9,814 nucleotides of DNA from Polyangia bacterium (GCA_030430975.1 JAUIKB010000131.1:1-9814); one strand, 5' to 3'; positions 1 to 6,489 are shown, counted from the stretch's first letter. Numbers and translations are program-made. Notes: generated by a model from the sequence alone, not told the origin.

Positions 1-1350
1 GCGGTAGTCCTTTAGCTGGTACAGCCGCGCACGATGGCTGATCTCCAGAACTTCGGCCGCACGGGTGCGGTTGCCCTTGGTTTTCTGCAGTGCCCGCCGA
101 ATCAATATCTCTTCGATAATGCGCGCCGTTTTCTTGACGCTCAACTCCCCGCTTTGGAGCTGGAGCTGGACGGGATCGCGTGCCTCGCAGATGCGCTCCG
201 GCAGGTCGGCCGCTATGATTTGGTCGCCTTCGGCGAGCACGATGGCTCGCTCGACCGTATTTTCCAGTTCCCGGACGTTGCCAGGCCAGCTGTACTCGTA
301 GAGAAGACGCCGCGCCTCAGTATCTAAACCGCGAACAGCCGTTCCCAGCCGGGCGTTGTTTCGCTGGACGAAGTGTTCGATCAACAGCGGGATATCCTCG
401 CGACGGTCTCGCAGAGGGGCAACGTGGATCGGCACCACGTTGAGGCGGTAGAACAAGTCCTCGCGGAATCGCCCCGCCGCCGTTTCCTTCATTAGGTCGC
501 GGTGGGTCGCCGCTATGATCCGCACATCGACCTGCAGGTCGTGGCTCTCGCCCACTCGCCGGATGCGCTCATCCTCGAGCACGCGCAGCAATTTGACCTG
601 GAGCCCGAGCGGCAACTCGCCGATCTCGTCCAGAAACAGCGTGCCGCCGTCTGCTTCCTCGAACAGCCCGCGACGGTCGTGAACCGCATCCGTGAACGCG
701 CCCTTGGCGTGCCCGAACAGCTCGCTTTCCAGCAAGTTCTCAGGAATCGCTCCGCAGTTCACGGCCACGAACGCCTTGCCGGCCCTATCGCTGCGGCCGT
801 GCAGCGCCTTGGCGACTAGCTCCTTTCCGACCCCGCTCTCGCCGGTTACCAGTACCGTCGTCTTGTAACCCGCGATCTTGCCGATCGTTCTGAAGACCTG
901 CTGCATGGCGGCGCTCTTGGCGAGAATGTTCTCGAAGCGATGCTCCTTCTGAATCTCGGCCTTGAGCGCCCGATTCTCGCGCCGTAGCAACTCGCGCTCC
1001 TCGGCTTTTCGCAGAGCCAGCACGACCTCGTCAGGCTTGAACGGTTTCTGCACGTAGTCATAGGCGCCCGCCTTCATCGCTTCGATGGCTTGGTCGAGAT
1101 TGCCGTACGCGCTCATGACGATGACCGTGGCGTCGTTGCCTTTCGCTTTAAGCGTGGTCAACAGATCCAGCCCGTCCATTTTCGGCATGCGGACATCCGT
1201 CAGCACGACGTCGGGCCCGAAGGAATCGACCAACGACAGTGCTTCCTCGCCGTTTTGAGCCGTCTCCACCTCGTAACCGTGCCGCTTGAGCAGCGTCCGC
1301 AACACCAGGCGCAGGTTCTCTTCATCGTCGACGACTAGGACTCTTCGCAC
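1..1350 (-). CDS. NtrC-family sigma-54-dependent response regulator (C-terminus cut by window edge)
   Basis: 450 codons are open from a GTG start (1350-1348) to the left edge. Residues 1-118 are a CheY-like receiver: acidic pair D8/D9, phospho-acceptor D52 in LTDVRMPKMDG, S80, and K102 in QKPFKP. Residues 119-140 look like a charged linker helix. The AAA+ sigma-54 activator domain follows at about 142-385: Walker A GESGVGKE (170-177), loop-1 GAFTDA (217-222), Walker B GGTLFLDEIGEL (235-246), arginine-finger segment RFREDLFYRLNV, and SWPGNVRELEN (354-364). A Fis-type helix-turn-helix (about 424-446) ends in RLYQLKDYR, a typical family ending, so only a few residues should be missing. The family hydrolyses ATP to remodel sigma-54 polymerase at distant enhancers after phosphorylation by a sensor kinase. 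The GTG is chosen because the receiver begins immediately after it (RRVLVVDDE). No clear Shine-Dalgarno is seen and no kinase gene lies in the window. The loop-1 motif is GAFTDA rather than GAFTGA. Target genes cannot be inferred. Confidence 0.95.
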   Translation of the reverse strand, partial: MRRVLVVDDEENLRLVLRTLLKRHGYEVETAQNGEEALSLVDSFGPDVVLTDVRMPKMDGLDLLTTLKAKGNDATVIVMSAYGNLDQAIEAMKAGAYDYVQKPFKPDEVVLALRKAEERELLRRENRALKAEIQKEHRFENILAKSAAMQQVFRTIGKIAGYKTTVLVTGESGVGKELVAKALHGRSDRAGKAFVAVNCGAIPENLLESELFGHAKGAFTDAVHDRRGLFEEADGGTLFLDEIGELPLGLQVKLLRVLEDERIRRVGESHDLQVDVRIIAATHRDLMKETAAGRFREDLFYRLNVVPIHVAPLRDRREDIPLLIEHFVQRNNARLGTAVRGLDTEARRLLYEYSWPGNVRELENTVERAIVLAEGDQIIAADLPERICEARDPVQLQLQSGELSVKKTARIIEEILIRRALQKTKGNRTRAAEVLEISHRARLYQLKDYR

Positions 1351-1461
1351 TGTGCAAAAAATTCTACTTTGTCGCCGACACCCACGCAACTGTTTCGTAG
1401 CACCAACCGGACGGAAGCTGGGAACGTTCCGGTCGCCCCCGAATCCTGGTACGAACTCGCC
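1351..1461. promoter_or_regulatory. Divergent intergenic region with palindromes
   Basis: This stretch separates the regulator start (1350, minus) from the preferred ATG of the NamZ gene (1462, plus) and must hold the promoters of both. A perfect 10-bp palindrome GGAACGTTCC lies at 1421-1430. An inverted repeat ACCGGA (1406-1411) / TCCGGT (1428-1433) overlaps it. Either could be an operator, or chance. No convincing sigma-70 or sigma-54 promoter was seen. If the NamZ gene instead starts at the in-frame TTG at 1369, the region shrinks to 18 bp and the palindrome becomes coding. Confidence 0.3.
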
Positions 1462-2685
1462 ATGTTGTGTGGCTTGGACCAGCTTTCTTCAGGGCAGTTT
1501 TCGGCAACGCGCCGCCGGCTTCGATCATCTCGGGTTGCGCTCCTAACGCATTCCGCCGCTGTCGATGTGCGCGGTCTAACCGCCATGGCGGTGCTGGAGC
1601 AGCTCGGCGTGCACCCGCGCGTACTGTTCACGCCCGAACACGGCCTGGACGGGTCGGCTCAGGCGCAAGTCGCGGTCTCGTCTCCTGAGCGCGACAAAGA
1701 CGACGAGTGGTCACGCCAAGTGATCTCGCTCTACGGCGAGACCAAAGAGTCGCTATCGCCCACGGCCGAGCAGCTCGACGGCATCGACATCCTGGTAATC
1801 GATCTCGCCGATGTAGGCAGCCGGTACTACACGTATGTGTGGACCGCGCTGTTAGCCGCGCGGGTCGCGGCAGCGGCGGGCGTGCACACGCTTCTGTTGG
1901 ACCGACCCAACCCGATCAGCGGGGATCTCAAGCTGACGGAAGGCGCTCCTCAGGCCGAAGGCTTCACATCGTTTGTAGGACTAGAGCCAGTGCCGATCCG
2001 TCACGGGCTGACAGCCGGCGAGCTACTCGCCCATTTTCTCTCGGCCGACGGGAAAGATCTCGGCCATGAGGGCGCGCTCTCGATCGTGCCCACGCGAGGC
2101 TGGGAACGGCACGCAACGGCGCGCCGCTGGGGTCGACCGTTTGTCCCACCGTCGCCTAATATGCCGACGGTCGAAACGGCTCTGGTCTACCCGGGCGGAT
2201 GTTTCCTCGAAGGAACTAACCTGTCCGAGGGGCGCGGAACTACCACGCCCTTCCAGAGCGTAGGTGCGCCGTTTCTCAACGCCGGGACGCTCACGGAGGC
2301 AATGCGCGATCAGGCGCTGCCAGGACTCATGGTGCGACCTCATTCGTTCGAGCCAACGTTCGACAAGCACGCCGGTAAGCTCTGCCACGGCGTCATGCTG
2401 CACGTGACAGACGAGCGACTATTCCGACCGGTTGAAACCTACCTGACGCTCATTCAGATCGCTCACCAACAGGCTCCGGAGAAATTCGCGTTCTCGACCG
2501 AACCTTACGAATTCGAGACAGAAATCCCTGCGTTCGACCTGTTGACGGGCTCCGACAAAGCTCGTCAAGCGATCGTCGACGGTGCCGCAGCAGACGAAGT
2601 CGTGCGGCTCATCACGCCGGTCCCGGACGAGTGGCTCGACATTGCCGCCAGCGCTGAGGGCCGCGCCGCCGACGCGCGCGCTTAA
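1462..2685 (+). CDS. namZ: DUF1343 / NamZ-type exo-beta-N-acetylmuramidase
   Basis: The 407-residue product matches DUF1343 (GH171, NamZ) along its length. Members release N-acetylmuramic acid from the non-reducing end of peptidoglycan fragments. Diagnostic segments are CGLDQL at the N-terminus, LFTPEHG (residues 55-61, with the family's conserved Glu at 59), VIDLADVGSRYYTY (112-125), LLLDRPNPISG (144-154), SFVGLEPVPIRHGLTAGE (170-187), PPSPNMPT (229-236) and FLEGTNLSEGRGTTTPF (248-264). Length fits the family. The frame is also open upstream to a TTG at 1369, adding 31 residues with no family similarity. ATG 1462 is preferred because homology starts there and it leaves room for divergent promoters, but no clear ribosome binding site decides it. 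No signal peptide or lipobox is visible with either start, so the enzyme is probably cytoplasmic, unlike exported family members. The usual DxQDVG motif reads DLADVG here. It converges with the aminopeptidase P gene, overlapping by 4 bp at the stops. Confidence 0.9.
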   Translation: MLCGLDQLSSGQFSATRRRLRSSRVALLTHSAAVDVRGLTAMAVLEQLGVHPRVLFTPEHGLDGSAQAQVAVSSPERDKDDEWSRQVISLYGETKESLSPTAEQLDGIDILVIDLADVGSRYYTYVWTALLAARVAAAAGVHTLLLDRPNPISGDLKLTEGAPQAEGFTSFVGLEPVPIRHGLTAGELLAHFLSADGKDLGHEGALSIVPTRGWERHATARRWGRPFVPPSPNMPTVETALVYPGGCFLEGTNLSEGRGTTTPFQSVGAPFLNAGTLTEAMRDQALPGLMVRPHSFEPTFDKHAGKLCHGVMLHVTDERLFRPVETYLTLIQIAHQQAPEKFAFSTEPYEFETEIPAFDLLTGSDKARQAIVDGAAADEVVRLITPVPDEWLDIAASAEGRAADARA

Positions 2686-4055
2686 CCCCCGGCGACGGCG
2701 CGCTCGACCTCGGATGAGGTCTTCGGAGCTCCGTCCGTGAGCACTTCGTGGCCTGTCTGCGTGACCAACACATCGTCCTCGATTCGGATGCCGCGAACAT
2801 CACTGAAACGCTTCAAGACGTTCCGATCGATAGCATCCGCCCGGTCCCCGAGCGCATCGGGCGTTAGCAAGCCTTCGATCGCATAAAAGCCCGGTTCAAT
2901 CGTCACGGCCATGCCCGGCTGTAGGTCGCGATCGAGCCGCAGATAGCGGTCGCGTGCCGAGGTCGCGCGCGCGCGCCCGGCGGCGTAACCAGCGCGATCG
3001 CCGAGATCCTCCATGTCGTGCACGTCGAGCCCGAGCAAATGACCAACGCCGTGCGGAAAAAATACCGCTCCTACGCCGCGATGAAATAGCTCGTCGGGAT
3101 CCCCCCGCAAGATGCCCAGTTCGCACAAGCCGGATATCAGCTCGCGACCCGCGATATGGTGCACGTCACGGTAGCGGACACCTGGCGCCACCGCATCGAT
3201 CGCAGCTCGCTCGGCTTTCAGAACCACGTCGTACAGAGCCCGCTGAGTCGACGAGAATCGACCGCCTGCCGGCCAGACGCGCGTCACGTCACCGGCCCAG
3301 CCCTCGCGGGTCTCGGCGCCGACGTCGGCCAGGATCAGATCGGTGTCTCCGATCGGATTATCGTAGGTCTCGTTGTGCAGGATTTCGCCTCGCACGGTCA
3401 CGATCGGGTTGTAGGAGCACGCCATCGCGTGGCCCATGATTTCGGCTTCCATCGCCGCACGGACGTGATACTCGAACCGACAGCCCGGGGTCGCTGCCAT
3501 ACCGGTGCGGTGTGCCGCCACGGTGACCGCCGCGGCGGCGCGTAGCTGAGCGACGGCAGCCTCATCGTGGCGAAGGCGCAGCTCGATGAGGACGTCAGCG
3601 AGCTGTCGATCGCCGAGCGTATCTCCAACGGGCCGCCCCAACAGTCGTGCAGCCGACCCACCGTCATGGGTCGGCAGTGCGTCAGCATCGCCGAGGTCGG
3701 GCAGCTCGGACAGCGGCCGCACGCTCACGCCCAGACTATCGCTGAGTTCGGCCAGCGAGGGGCTGGGCCCGTGCCAAATAGCGTCGTCAGGATCGGGCTT
3801 GTGCGCGTACAGCACCGCGCCCGACTGGGGGTCCAGCACCAGCACCGCATCCGGAATGGAGTCGCCAATCAGGTACAGAAAATGCGACTCAGCGCGAAAC
3901 GGAAACCGGTTGGCAGGGAAATTCCGGGCGCGCGGAGCGCCCGCGAGCAATACGGCGCGGCGCTCGATTCGCGACAACAGTCGATTCCGCCGCGCCTGAA
4001 ACGCGGCTCGTGGTGTCCGGACAGCGGTAGGTATATCGCTCTGCGTGCTTGCCAT
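2682..4055 (-). CDS. pepP: Xaa-Pro aminopeptidase (aminopeptidase P, M24B)
   Basis: The 457-residue product removes N-terminal residues preceding proline, using a two-metal (usually Mn) centre in the cytoplasm. Residues 13-165 are the aminopeptidase P N-terminal domain: RRNRLLSRI (22-30) and FPFRAESHFLYLIGDSIPDAV (51-71). Residues 165-440 are the pita-bread catalytic domain. All five expected metal ligands are visible: D244 (ILADVGAE), D256 (AGDVTRVWP), H335 (FPHGVGHLLGLDVHD), E387 (TIEPGFY) and E426 (GIRIEDDVLVT). The conserved ILHNETYDNPI segment (H227) is also present, so the enzyme should be active. The frame extends 23 codons upstream, but that part shows no family similarity. ATG 4055 (MASTQSD) is preferred. 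No good Shine-Dalgarno precedes it; instead a perfect 7-bp inverted repeat abuts the start codon. It is transcribed divergently from the bufferin operon. Its stop codon shares a TTAA with the NamZ gene stop. Confidence 0.94.
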   Translation of the reverse strand: MASTQSDIPTAVRTPRAAFQARRNRLLSRIERRAVLLAGAPRARNFPANRFPFRAESHFLYLIGDSIPDAVLVLDPQSGAVLYAHKPDPDDAIWHGPSPSLAELSDSLGVSVRPLSELPDLGDADALPTHDGGSAARLLGRPVGDTLGDRQLADVLIELRLRHDEAAVAQLRAAAAVTVAAHRTGMAATPGCRFEYHVRAAMEAEIMGHAMACSYNPIVTVRGEILHNETYDNPIGDTDLILADVGAETREGWAGDVTRVWPAGGRFSSTQRALYDVVLKAERAAIDAVAPGVRYRDVHHIAGRELISGLCELGILRGDPDELFHRGVGAVFFPHGVGHLLGLDVHDMEDLGDRAGYAAGRARATSARDRYLRLDRDLQPGMAVTIEPGFYAIEGLLTPDALGDRADAIDRNVLKRFSDVRGIRIEDDVLVTQTGHEVLTDGAPKTSSEVERAVAGG

Positions 4056-4076
4056 GAACGCTACTGTACAGCGTTC
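4056..4076. promoter_or_regulatory. Perfect inverted repeat abutting the pepP start codon
   Basis: Arms GAACGCT (4056-4062) and AGCGTTC (4070-4076) are exact reverse complements separated by 7 nt. On the minus strand the repeat ends at the base before the pepP ATG. In RNA it would fold into a hairpin covering the place where a ribosome binding site should be. In DNA it could be a 21-bp operator. The arms are GC-balanced and the spacer holds CTGTAC. Role not established. Confidence 0.45.
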
Positions 4077-4303
4077 GTCTAGGGTCGGATCTGGACGTGC
4101 GCCCGACAACGCAAATCCAGACAAAAGATTCGATCCAGCGGGAACGGTTTCACGTAGTCTCCAGCGTGAGCCAATTCTGGACTGTTCTGCATCTCACCAA
4201 CTATCATTGAAACCGCTCGGACGGACTTACCGTATTGGGCGACAGGTGGTGCCGATTTCTGGTCCCTAATGGGCTGAAACGACCCAATCGGAAGTAAACA
4301 TTT
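4077..4303. promoter_or_regulatory. Upstream region of the bufferin-like operon with candidate ECF-type promoters
   Basis: This non-coding stretch is the only place for the operon promoter, because the upstream gene points away. Two motif pairs resemble extracytoplasmic-function sigma promoters. The first is GGAAC (4141-4145) with CGT at 4165-4167. The second is TGAAAC (4208-4213) with CGTATT (4231-4236), a 17-nt gap. The heptamer TCCAGCG is repeated at 4134-4140 and 4160-4166. A 6-bp inverted pair ATTGGG (4234-4239) / CCCAAT (4283-4288) flanks the likely leader. None of these is proven. Known bufferin operons are often under ECF sigma control, which is why these motifs were looked for; no sigma factor gene lies in the window. 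Confidence 0.3.
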
Positions 4304-4308
4304 AGGAG
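4304..4308 (+). promoter_or_regulatory. Strong ribosome binding site of bufA
   Basis: AGGAG lies 8 nt before the ATG at 4317. It is the best Shine-Dalgarno in the window and fits a precursor peptide that must be made in excess over its modifying enzymes. Confidence 0.8.
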
Positions 4309-4316
4309 TCATCGAA

Positions 4317-4562
4317 ATGAATCTTGGAAAAGCACTAGCGACTGCTGCATCGGCCGGACTGCTCTTGAGCACACTTCAAGGCTGCGGCGGAAGCGCCCCG
4401 GCCGCCGAGGATCCGGCGGGTGCCGCTGCAGAAGGCAAGGCCTGCTGCAAGGGCCAGAACGAGTGTAAGGGCAAGGGCGGCTGCAAGACCGACGCGAACG
4501 AGTGCGCCGGCAAGAACGAGTGCGGCGGCAAGGGCGGCTGCAACGCGCACTGCCCCAAGTAA
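4317..4562 (+). CDS. bufA2: Bufferin-type (BufA2-like) Cys-rich metallophore precursor, predicted lipoprotein
   Basis: The 81-residue product starts with a signal sequence (MNLGKALATAASAGLLLSTL) ending in the lipobox L20-Q21-G22-C23, so it should be cleaved and lipidated at C23. An Ala/Gly/Pro linker (24-41) follows. The core has eight Cys: C43, C44, C50, C56, C63, C69, C75 and C79. Most are spaced six apart (44-50-56, then 63-69-75). NEC occurs three times, and CKGKGGC (50-56) is echoed by CGGKGGC (69-75). This resembles BufA2-family bufferins, whose Cys are oxidatively modified by MNIO enzymes and then bind copper in the periplasm. Two genes for the expected enzyme and partner follow on the same strand, which is the strongest support. 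Which Cys are modified and which metal is bound are unknown. A plain metallothionein-like lipoprotein is the alternative. The 118-nt gap to the next gene holds a nested hairpin. Confidence 0.85.
   Translation: MNLGKALATAASAGLLLSTLQGCGGSAPAAEDPAGAAAEGKACCKGQNECKGKGGCKTDANECAGKNECGGKGGCNAHCPK
4452..4543 (+). repeat. In-frame tandem duplication in the bufA core
   Basis: Two 35-nt units (4452-4486 and 4509-4543) start 57 nt (19 codons) apart and agree at 30 of 35 positions by my hand alignment. They encode the QNECKGKGGC and KNECGGKGGC blocks. Differences cluster in the codons after NEC. The pattern indicates that the metal-binding core grew by duplicating a 19-codon module. Confidence 0.7.
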
Positions 4563-4578
4563 CTCGACGGTTGGTTTG

Positions 4579-4633
4579 CGCCCGACTCGCAAGCCCGCTC
4601 GGACCTGGTCCGGCGGGTCGGTGATGTCGGGCG
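4579..4633 (+). other. Nested stem-loop between bufA and bufB
   Basis: The outer stem is CGCCCGAC (4579-4586) with GTCGGGCG (4626-4633), 8 bp and perfect. The inner stem is CCCGC-t-CGGACC (4594-4605) with GGTCCG-GCGGG (4607-4617), about 11 bp with one bulged T and a tiny loop. No U-tract follows, so it does not look like a classical intrinsic terminator. It may protect the 3' end of the bufA mRNA or partly block read-through, giving more precursor than enzyme. The structure is read by eye; the role is inferred. Confidence 0.6.
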
Positions 4634-4680
4634 TAAACGCGTCCAAACCCATGGCTGAGGGAAGGTAGGATGACGCGGCG

Positions 4681-5652
4681 ATGACGGCTCGACTTGGGTG
4701 TGAAGATTTGGGAATTGGCGTGGGGTTGCGCGTGCCCCACTACGGCTATGTGTTCGAGAATCGACCGCCGATCGACTTCTTCGAGGTCATCAGCGAGAAC
4801 TTCATGATCTCCGGTGGCAAGCCGCTCGACAACCTGGGACGTGCGCTGGACCACTACCCCGTGGTTCAGCACGGCGTGTCGCTCAACATCGGCGGCCCTG
4901 AGCCGATCGATCGCGAGTATCTGACCCGCCTCAAGCAGCTGGTTCGCCGAACCAACACGCCTTGGGTCTCCGACCATTTCTGCTGGTGCGGCGCCGGCGG
5001 CGCGCATCTGCACGATCTGTTGCCGCTGCCGTACACCGAAGCCGCCATCGCGCGAGTCGCCGAGCGCGCGAAGATGATCCAGGACTTCCTGGAAGTCCCG
5101 TTCGCACTGGAGAACACTTCGAGCTACCTGACCTACAACGCCAGCCAAGTATCAGAATGGCAATTCGTCTCTGAGGTCGTCGAGCGCGCTGACGTGGGGC
5201 TGATGTTCGACGTAAACAACGTCTTCGTGTCCGCCTACAACCACGGCTTCGACGCTTACGAGTTCATCCACGGCATCCCCCACGAACGGATCGTTCAGAT
5301 CCACCTGGCGGGACACACCAACGTCGGGACCCACATCATCGATACGCACTCGGGTTCCGTCGCCGACCCGGTTTGGGACCTGTACCGAGAAACGATCGAG
5401 CTGGCTGGACCGGTCTCGACGCTCGTCGAATGGGACGACGAAATTCCCGACTTCCCTGTCTTGCTCGCCGAGGCGGAACGAGCCCGGACCGTTCGGGATC
5501 GGGCGATCGCGGCCCGCGACGAGCGCGTCGCTCAAGGCGGGTCGCCGGCGCCAACCCGAACCAAGTCGCTCGTTCCAGAACCGACGGGGGTGACCGCGTC
5601 AGACGGCGCTGGCTGGGTTCAGGGCGGCCCACGTGAACACGCGACGGTTTGA
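4681..5652 (+). CDS. bufB: MNIO (DUF692) multinuclear iron oxidase, BufB/MbnB/HvfB-like
   Basis: The 323-residue product is a TIM-barrel MNIO enzyme. Relatives MbnB, HvfB and BufB use a di- or tri-iron centre and O2 to convert precursor Cys into heterocycles such as oxazolone/thioamide or thiooxazole. The family motifs run in order: GVGLRVPHYGYV (13-24), DFFEVISENFM (32-42), HGVSLNIGG (64-72), WVSDHFCW (95-102), LHDLLPLPYT (110-119), ALENTSSYL (142-150), MFDVNNVFVSAYNHGFD (175-191), QIHLAGHTN (206-214), IDTHSGSV (220-227) and LVEWDDEIP (248-256). Likely iron ligands lie among H64, D98, H111, E144, D177/N180, H208, D221/H223 and E250; none is missing. After about residue 275 there is a low-complexity tail of some 48 residues that extends past the usual domain end. 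The start is ATG 4681, with a weak AGGA 10 nt upstream. The stop is 6 nt before the next gene, so the two are surely co-transcribed. Substrate: the Cys-rich precursor encoded just upstream. Confidence 0.93.
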   Translation: MTARLGCEDLGIGVGLRVPHYGYVFENRPPIDFFEVISENFMISGGKPLDNLGRALDHYPVVQHGVSLNIGGPEPIDREYLTRLKQLVRRTNTPWVSDHFCWCGAGGAHLHDLLPLPYTEAAIARVAERAKMIQDFLEVPFALENTSSYLTYNASQVSEWQFVSEVVERADVGLMFDVNNVFVSAYNHGFDAYEFIHGIPHERIVQIHLAGHTNVGTHIIDTHSGSVADPVWDLYRETIELAGPVSTLVEWDDEIPDFPVLLAEAERARTVRDRAIAARDERVAQGGSPAPTRTKSLVPEPTGVTASDGAGWVQGGPREHATV

Positions 5653-5658
5653 GCCAAG

Positions 5659-6489
5659 ATGAGTGACGCCGAACTCACCGCACTACAGGAGCGGATCACC
5701 GAACTGCTCCGAGAGCCGCGCGCGCTGTCGAAGAACGATCAGGCGGTTGCGCTGGCCGAGCTGCACATCTCCGGCAACGACCGGCTGGCCCCGGTCGAAC
5801 AGCTGAATATCTATCGGGAGCAATTCTGGCTGCGCCACACGTCGGCGCTCGTCGAGGACTTCCCGGGCCTGGGCGGAGTACTGGGGCAGCGAGACTGGGA
5901 ACGCTTGGTCGAAGCGTACTTGCTAAAAGAAGCTCCGACCAGCTGGACGCTGAACGACCTCGGCCATGCGTTCGTCGAGCACGTCGAGCAACAGGCATCG
6001 TGGCTACCTCACGCCAAACTCTGTTTGGACATGGCGCGAGTCGAGTGGGGGTATTGTCAATTGTTCTCGGCTCCGGACGTGCCCGCGCTCGACGGCGGGA
6101 AGATCGCTGCCATCCCCGAGCACGCGTGGCCGACGGCAACGCTCGTATTGAGTCCGGCTTTGCGACGCTTCCAAGTCGACTATCCCGTTTGTGAGCTGCG
6201 CAAGGCGATCGTGAAGTCACGGGACACAGGCGAAACCGTCCCGATACCGCAGCCGGATCCGCACAACCTGGTGCTGTACCGCAACGACCGGCGCTTGTTC
6301 TTCGAACGAGTGTCTGACGCGGCCTACGCGTTGCTCCAACGACTCGATGACGGCGAGCCCCTCGAGGAGGCGTGCGGAAGCGTCGCCAGCGAAATCCCCG
6401 GCGCCGCCGACGAAGTCGAGGCCAACGTGGCTGCATGGTTCCAGCGCTGGGGCGCGGAGACCTGGGTCGTGGACGTTCGAACCCGCTAG
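5659..6489 (+). CDS. bufC: DUF2063 / HvfC-BufC-like partner protein of the MNIO enzyme
   Basis: The 276-residue product has the DUF2063 (HvfC/BufC N-terminal) domain at about 8-115: PVEQLNIYREQFWLRHTSAL (45-64), EDFPGL (66-71), VLGQRDWERLVEAYL (74-88) and WTLNDLGHAFVEHV (96-109). A middle part follows (LDMARVEWGYCQLFSAPD, 123-140), as in full-length BufC/HvfC. A C-terminal domain (about 160-276) with LVLYRNDRRLFFERV (204-218) fits the winged or PqqD-like partner region of this family. These proteins pair with the MNIO enzyme and are thought to deliver or position the precursor peptide; they are not catalytic themselves. No signal peptide or membrane segment is present, so it acts in the cytoplasm with BufB. 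It starts 6 nt after the bufB stop without a strong ribosome binding site, which suggests translational coupling. No DoxX-type fourth gene follows; the operon ends against a convergent gene. Confidence 0.9.
   Translation: MSDAELTALQERITELLREPRALSKNDQAVALAELHISGNDRLAPVEQLNIYREQFWLRHTSALVEDFPGLGGVLGQRDWERLVEAYLLKEAPTSWTLNDLGHAFVEHVEQQASWLPHAKLCLDMARVEWGYCQLFSAPDVPALDGGKIAAIPEHAWPTATLVLSPALRRFQVDYPVCELRKAIVKSRDTGETVPIPQPDPHNLVLYRNDRRLFFERVSDAAYALLQRLDDGEPLEEACGSVASEIPGAADEVEANVAAWFQRWGAETWVVDVRTR

Noticed and set aside
502..819. Plus-strand frame opposite the sigma-54 regulator
   Set aside because: The minus strand encodes the AAA+ core with Walker motifs; the plus-strand product has none.
4056..4076. 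LexA (SOS) box at the pepP inverted repeat because of GAAC...GTTC and CTGT...ACAG
   Set aside because: The spacing between half-sites fits neither the Gram-positive GAAC-N4-GTTC nor the CTGT-N8-ACAG type, and pepP is not an SOS gene.
4176..4191. Possible sigma-54 promoter (TGG...TGC) upstream of bufA
   Set aside because: The distance between the GG and GC elements is 10 nt rather than the required 12, and the remaining bases fit poorly.
4579..4633. Intrinsic terminator after bufA
   Set aside because: The stems are strong but no U-tract follows, and the downstream genes have no evident promoter of their own, so full termination would silence the modifying enzymes.
4309..5148. Long minus-strand reading frame (279 codons) opposite bufA and bufB
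   Set aside because: It is the mirror of two well-supported genes in high-GC DNA, its product is Arg/Ser/Pro-rich without any family motif, and it would run across the intergenic hairpin.
5696..6436. Minus-strand reading frame (246 codons) opposite bufC
   Set aside because: The product is dominated by Arg, Ala and Pro as expected for an antisense frame, and the plus strand has a recognised family protein.
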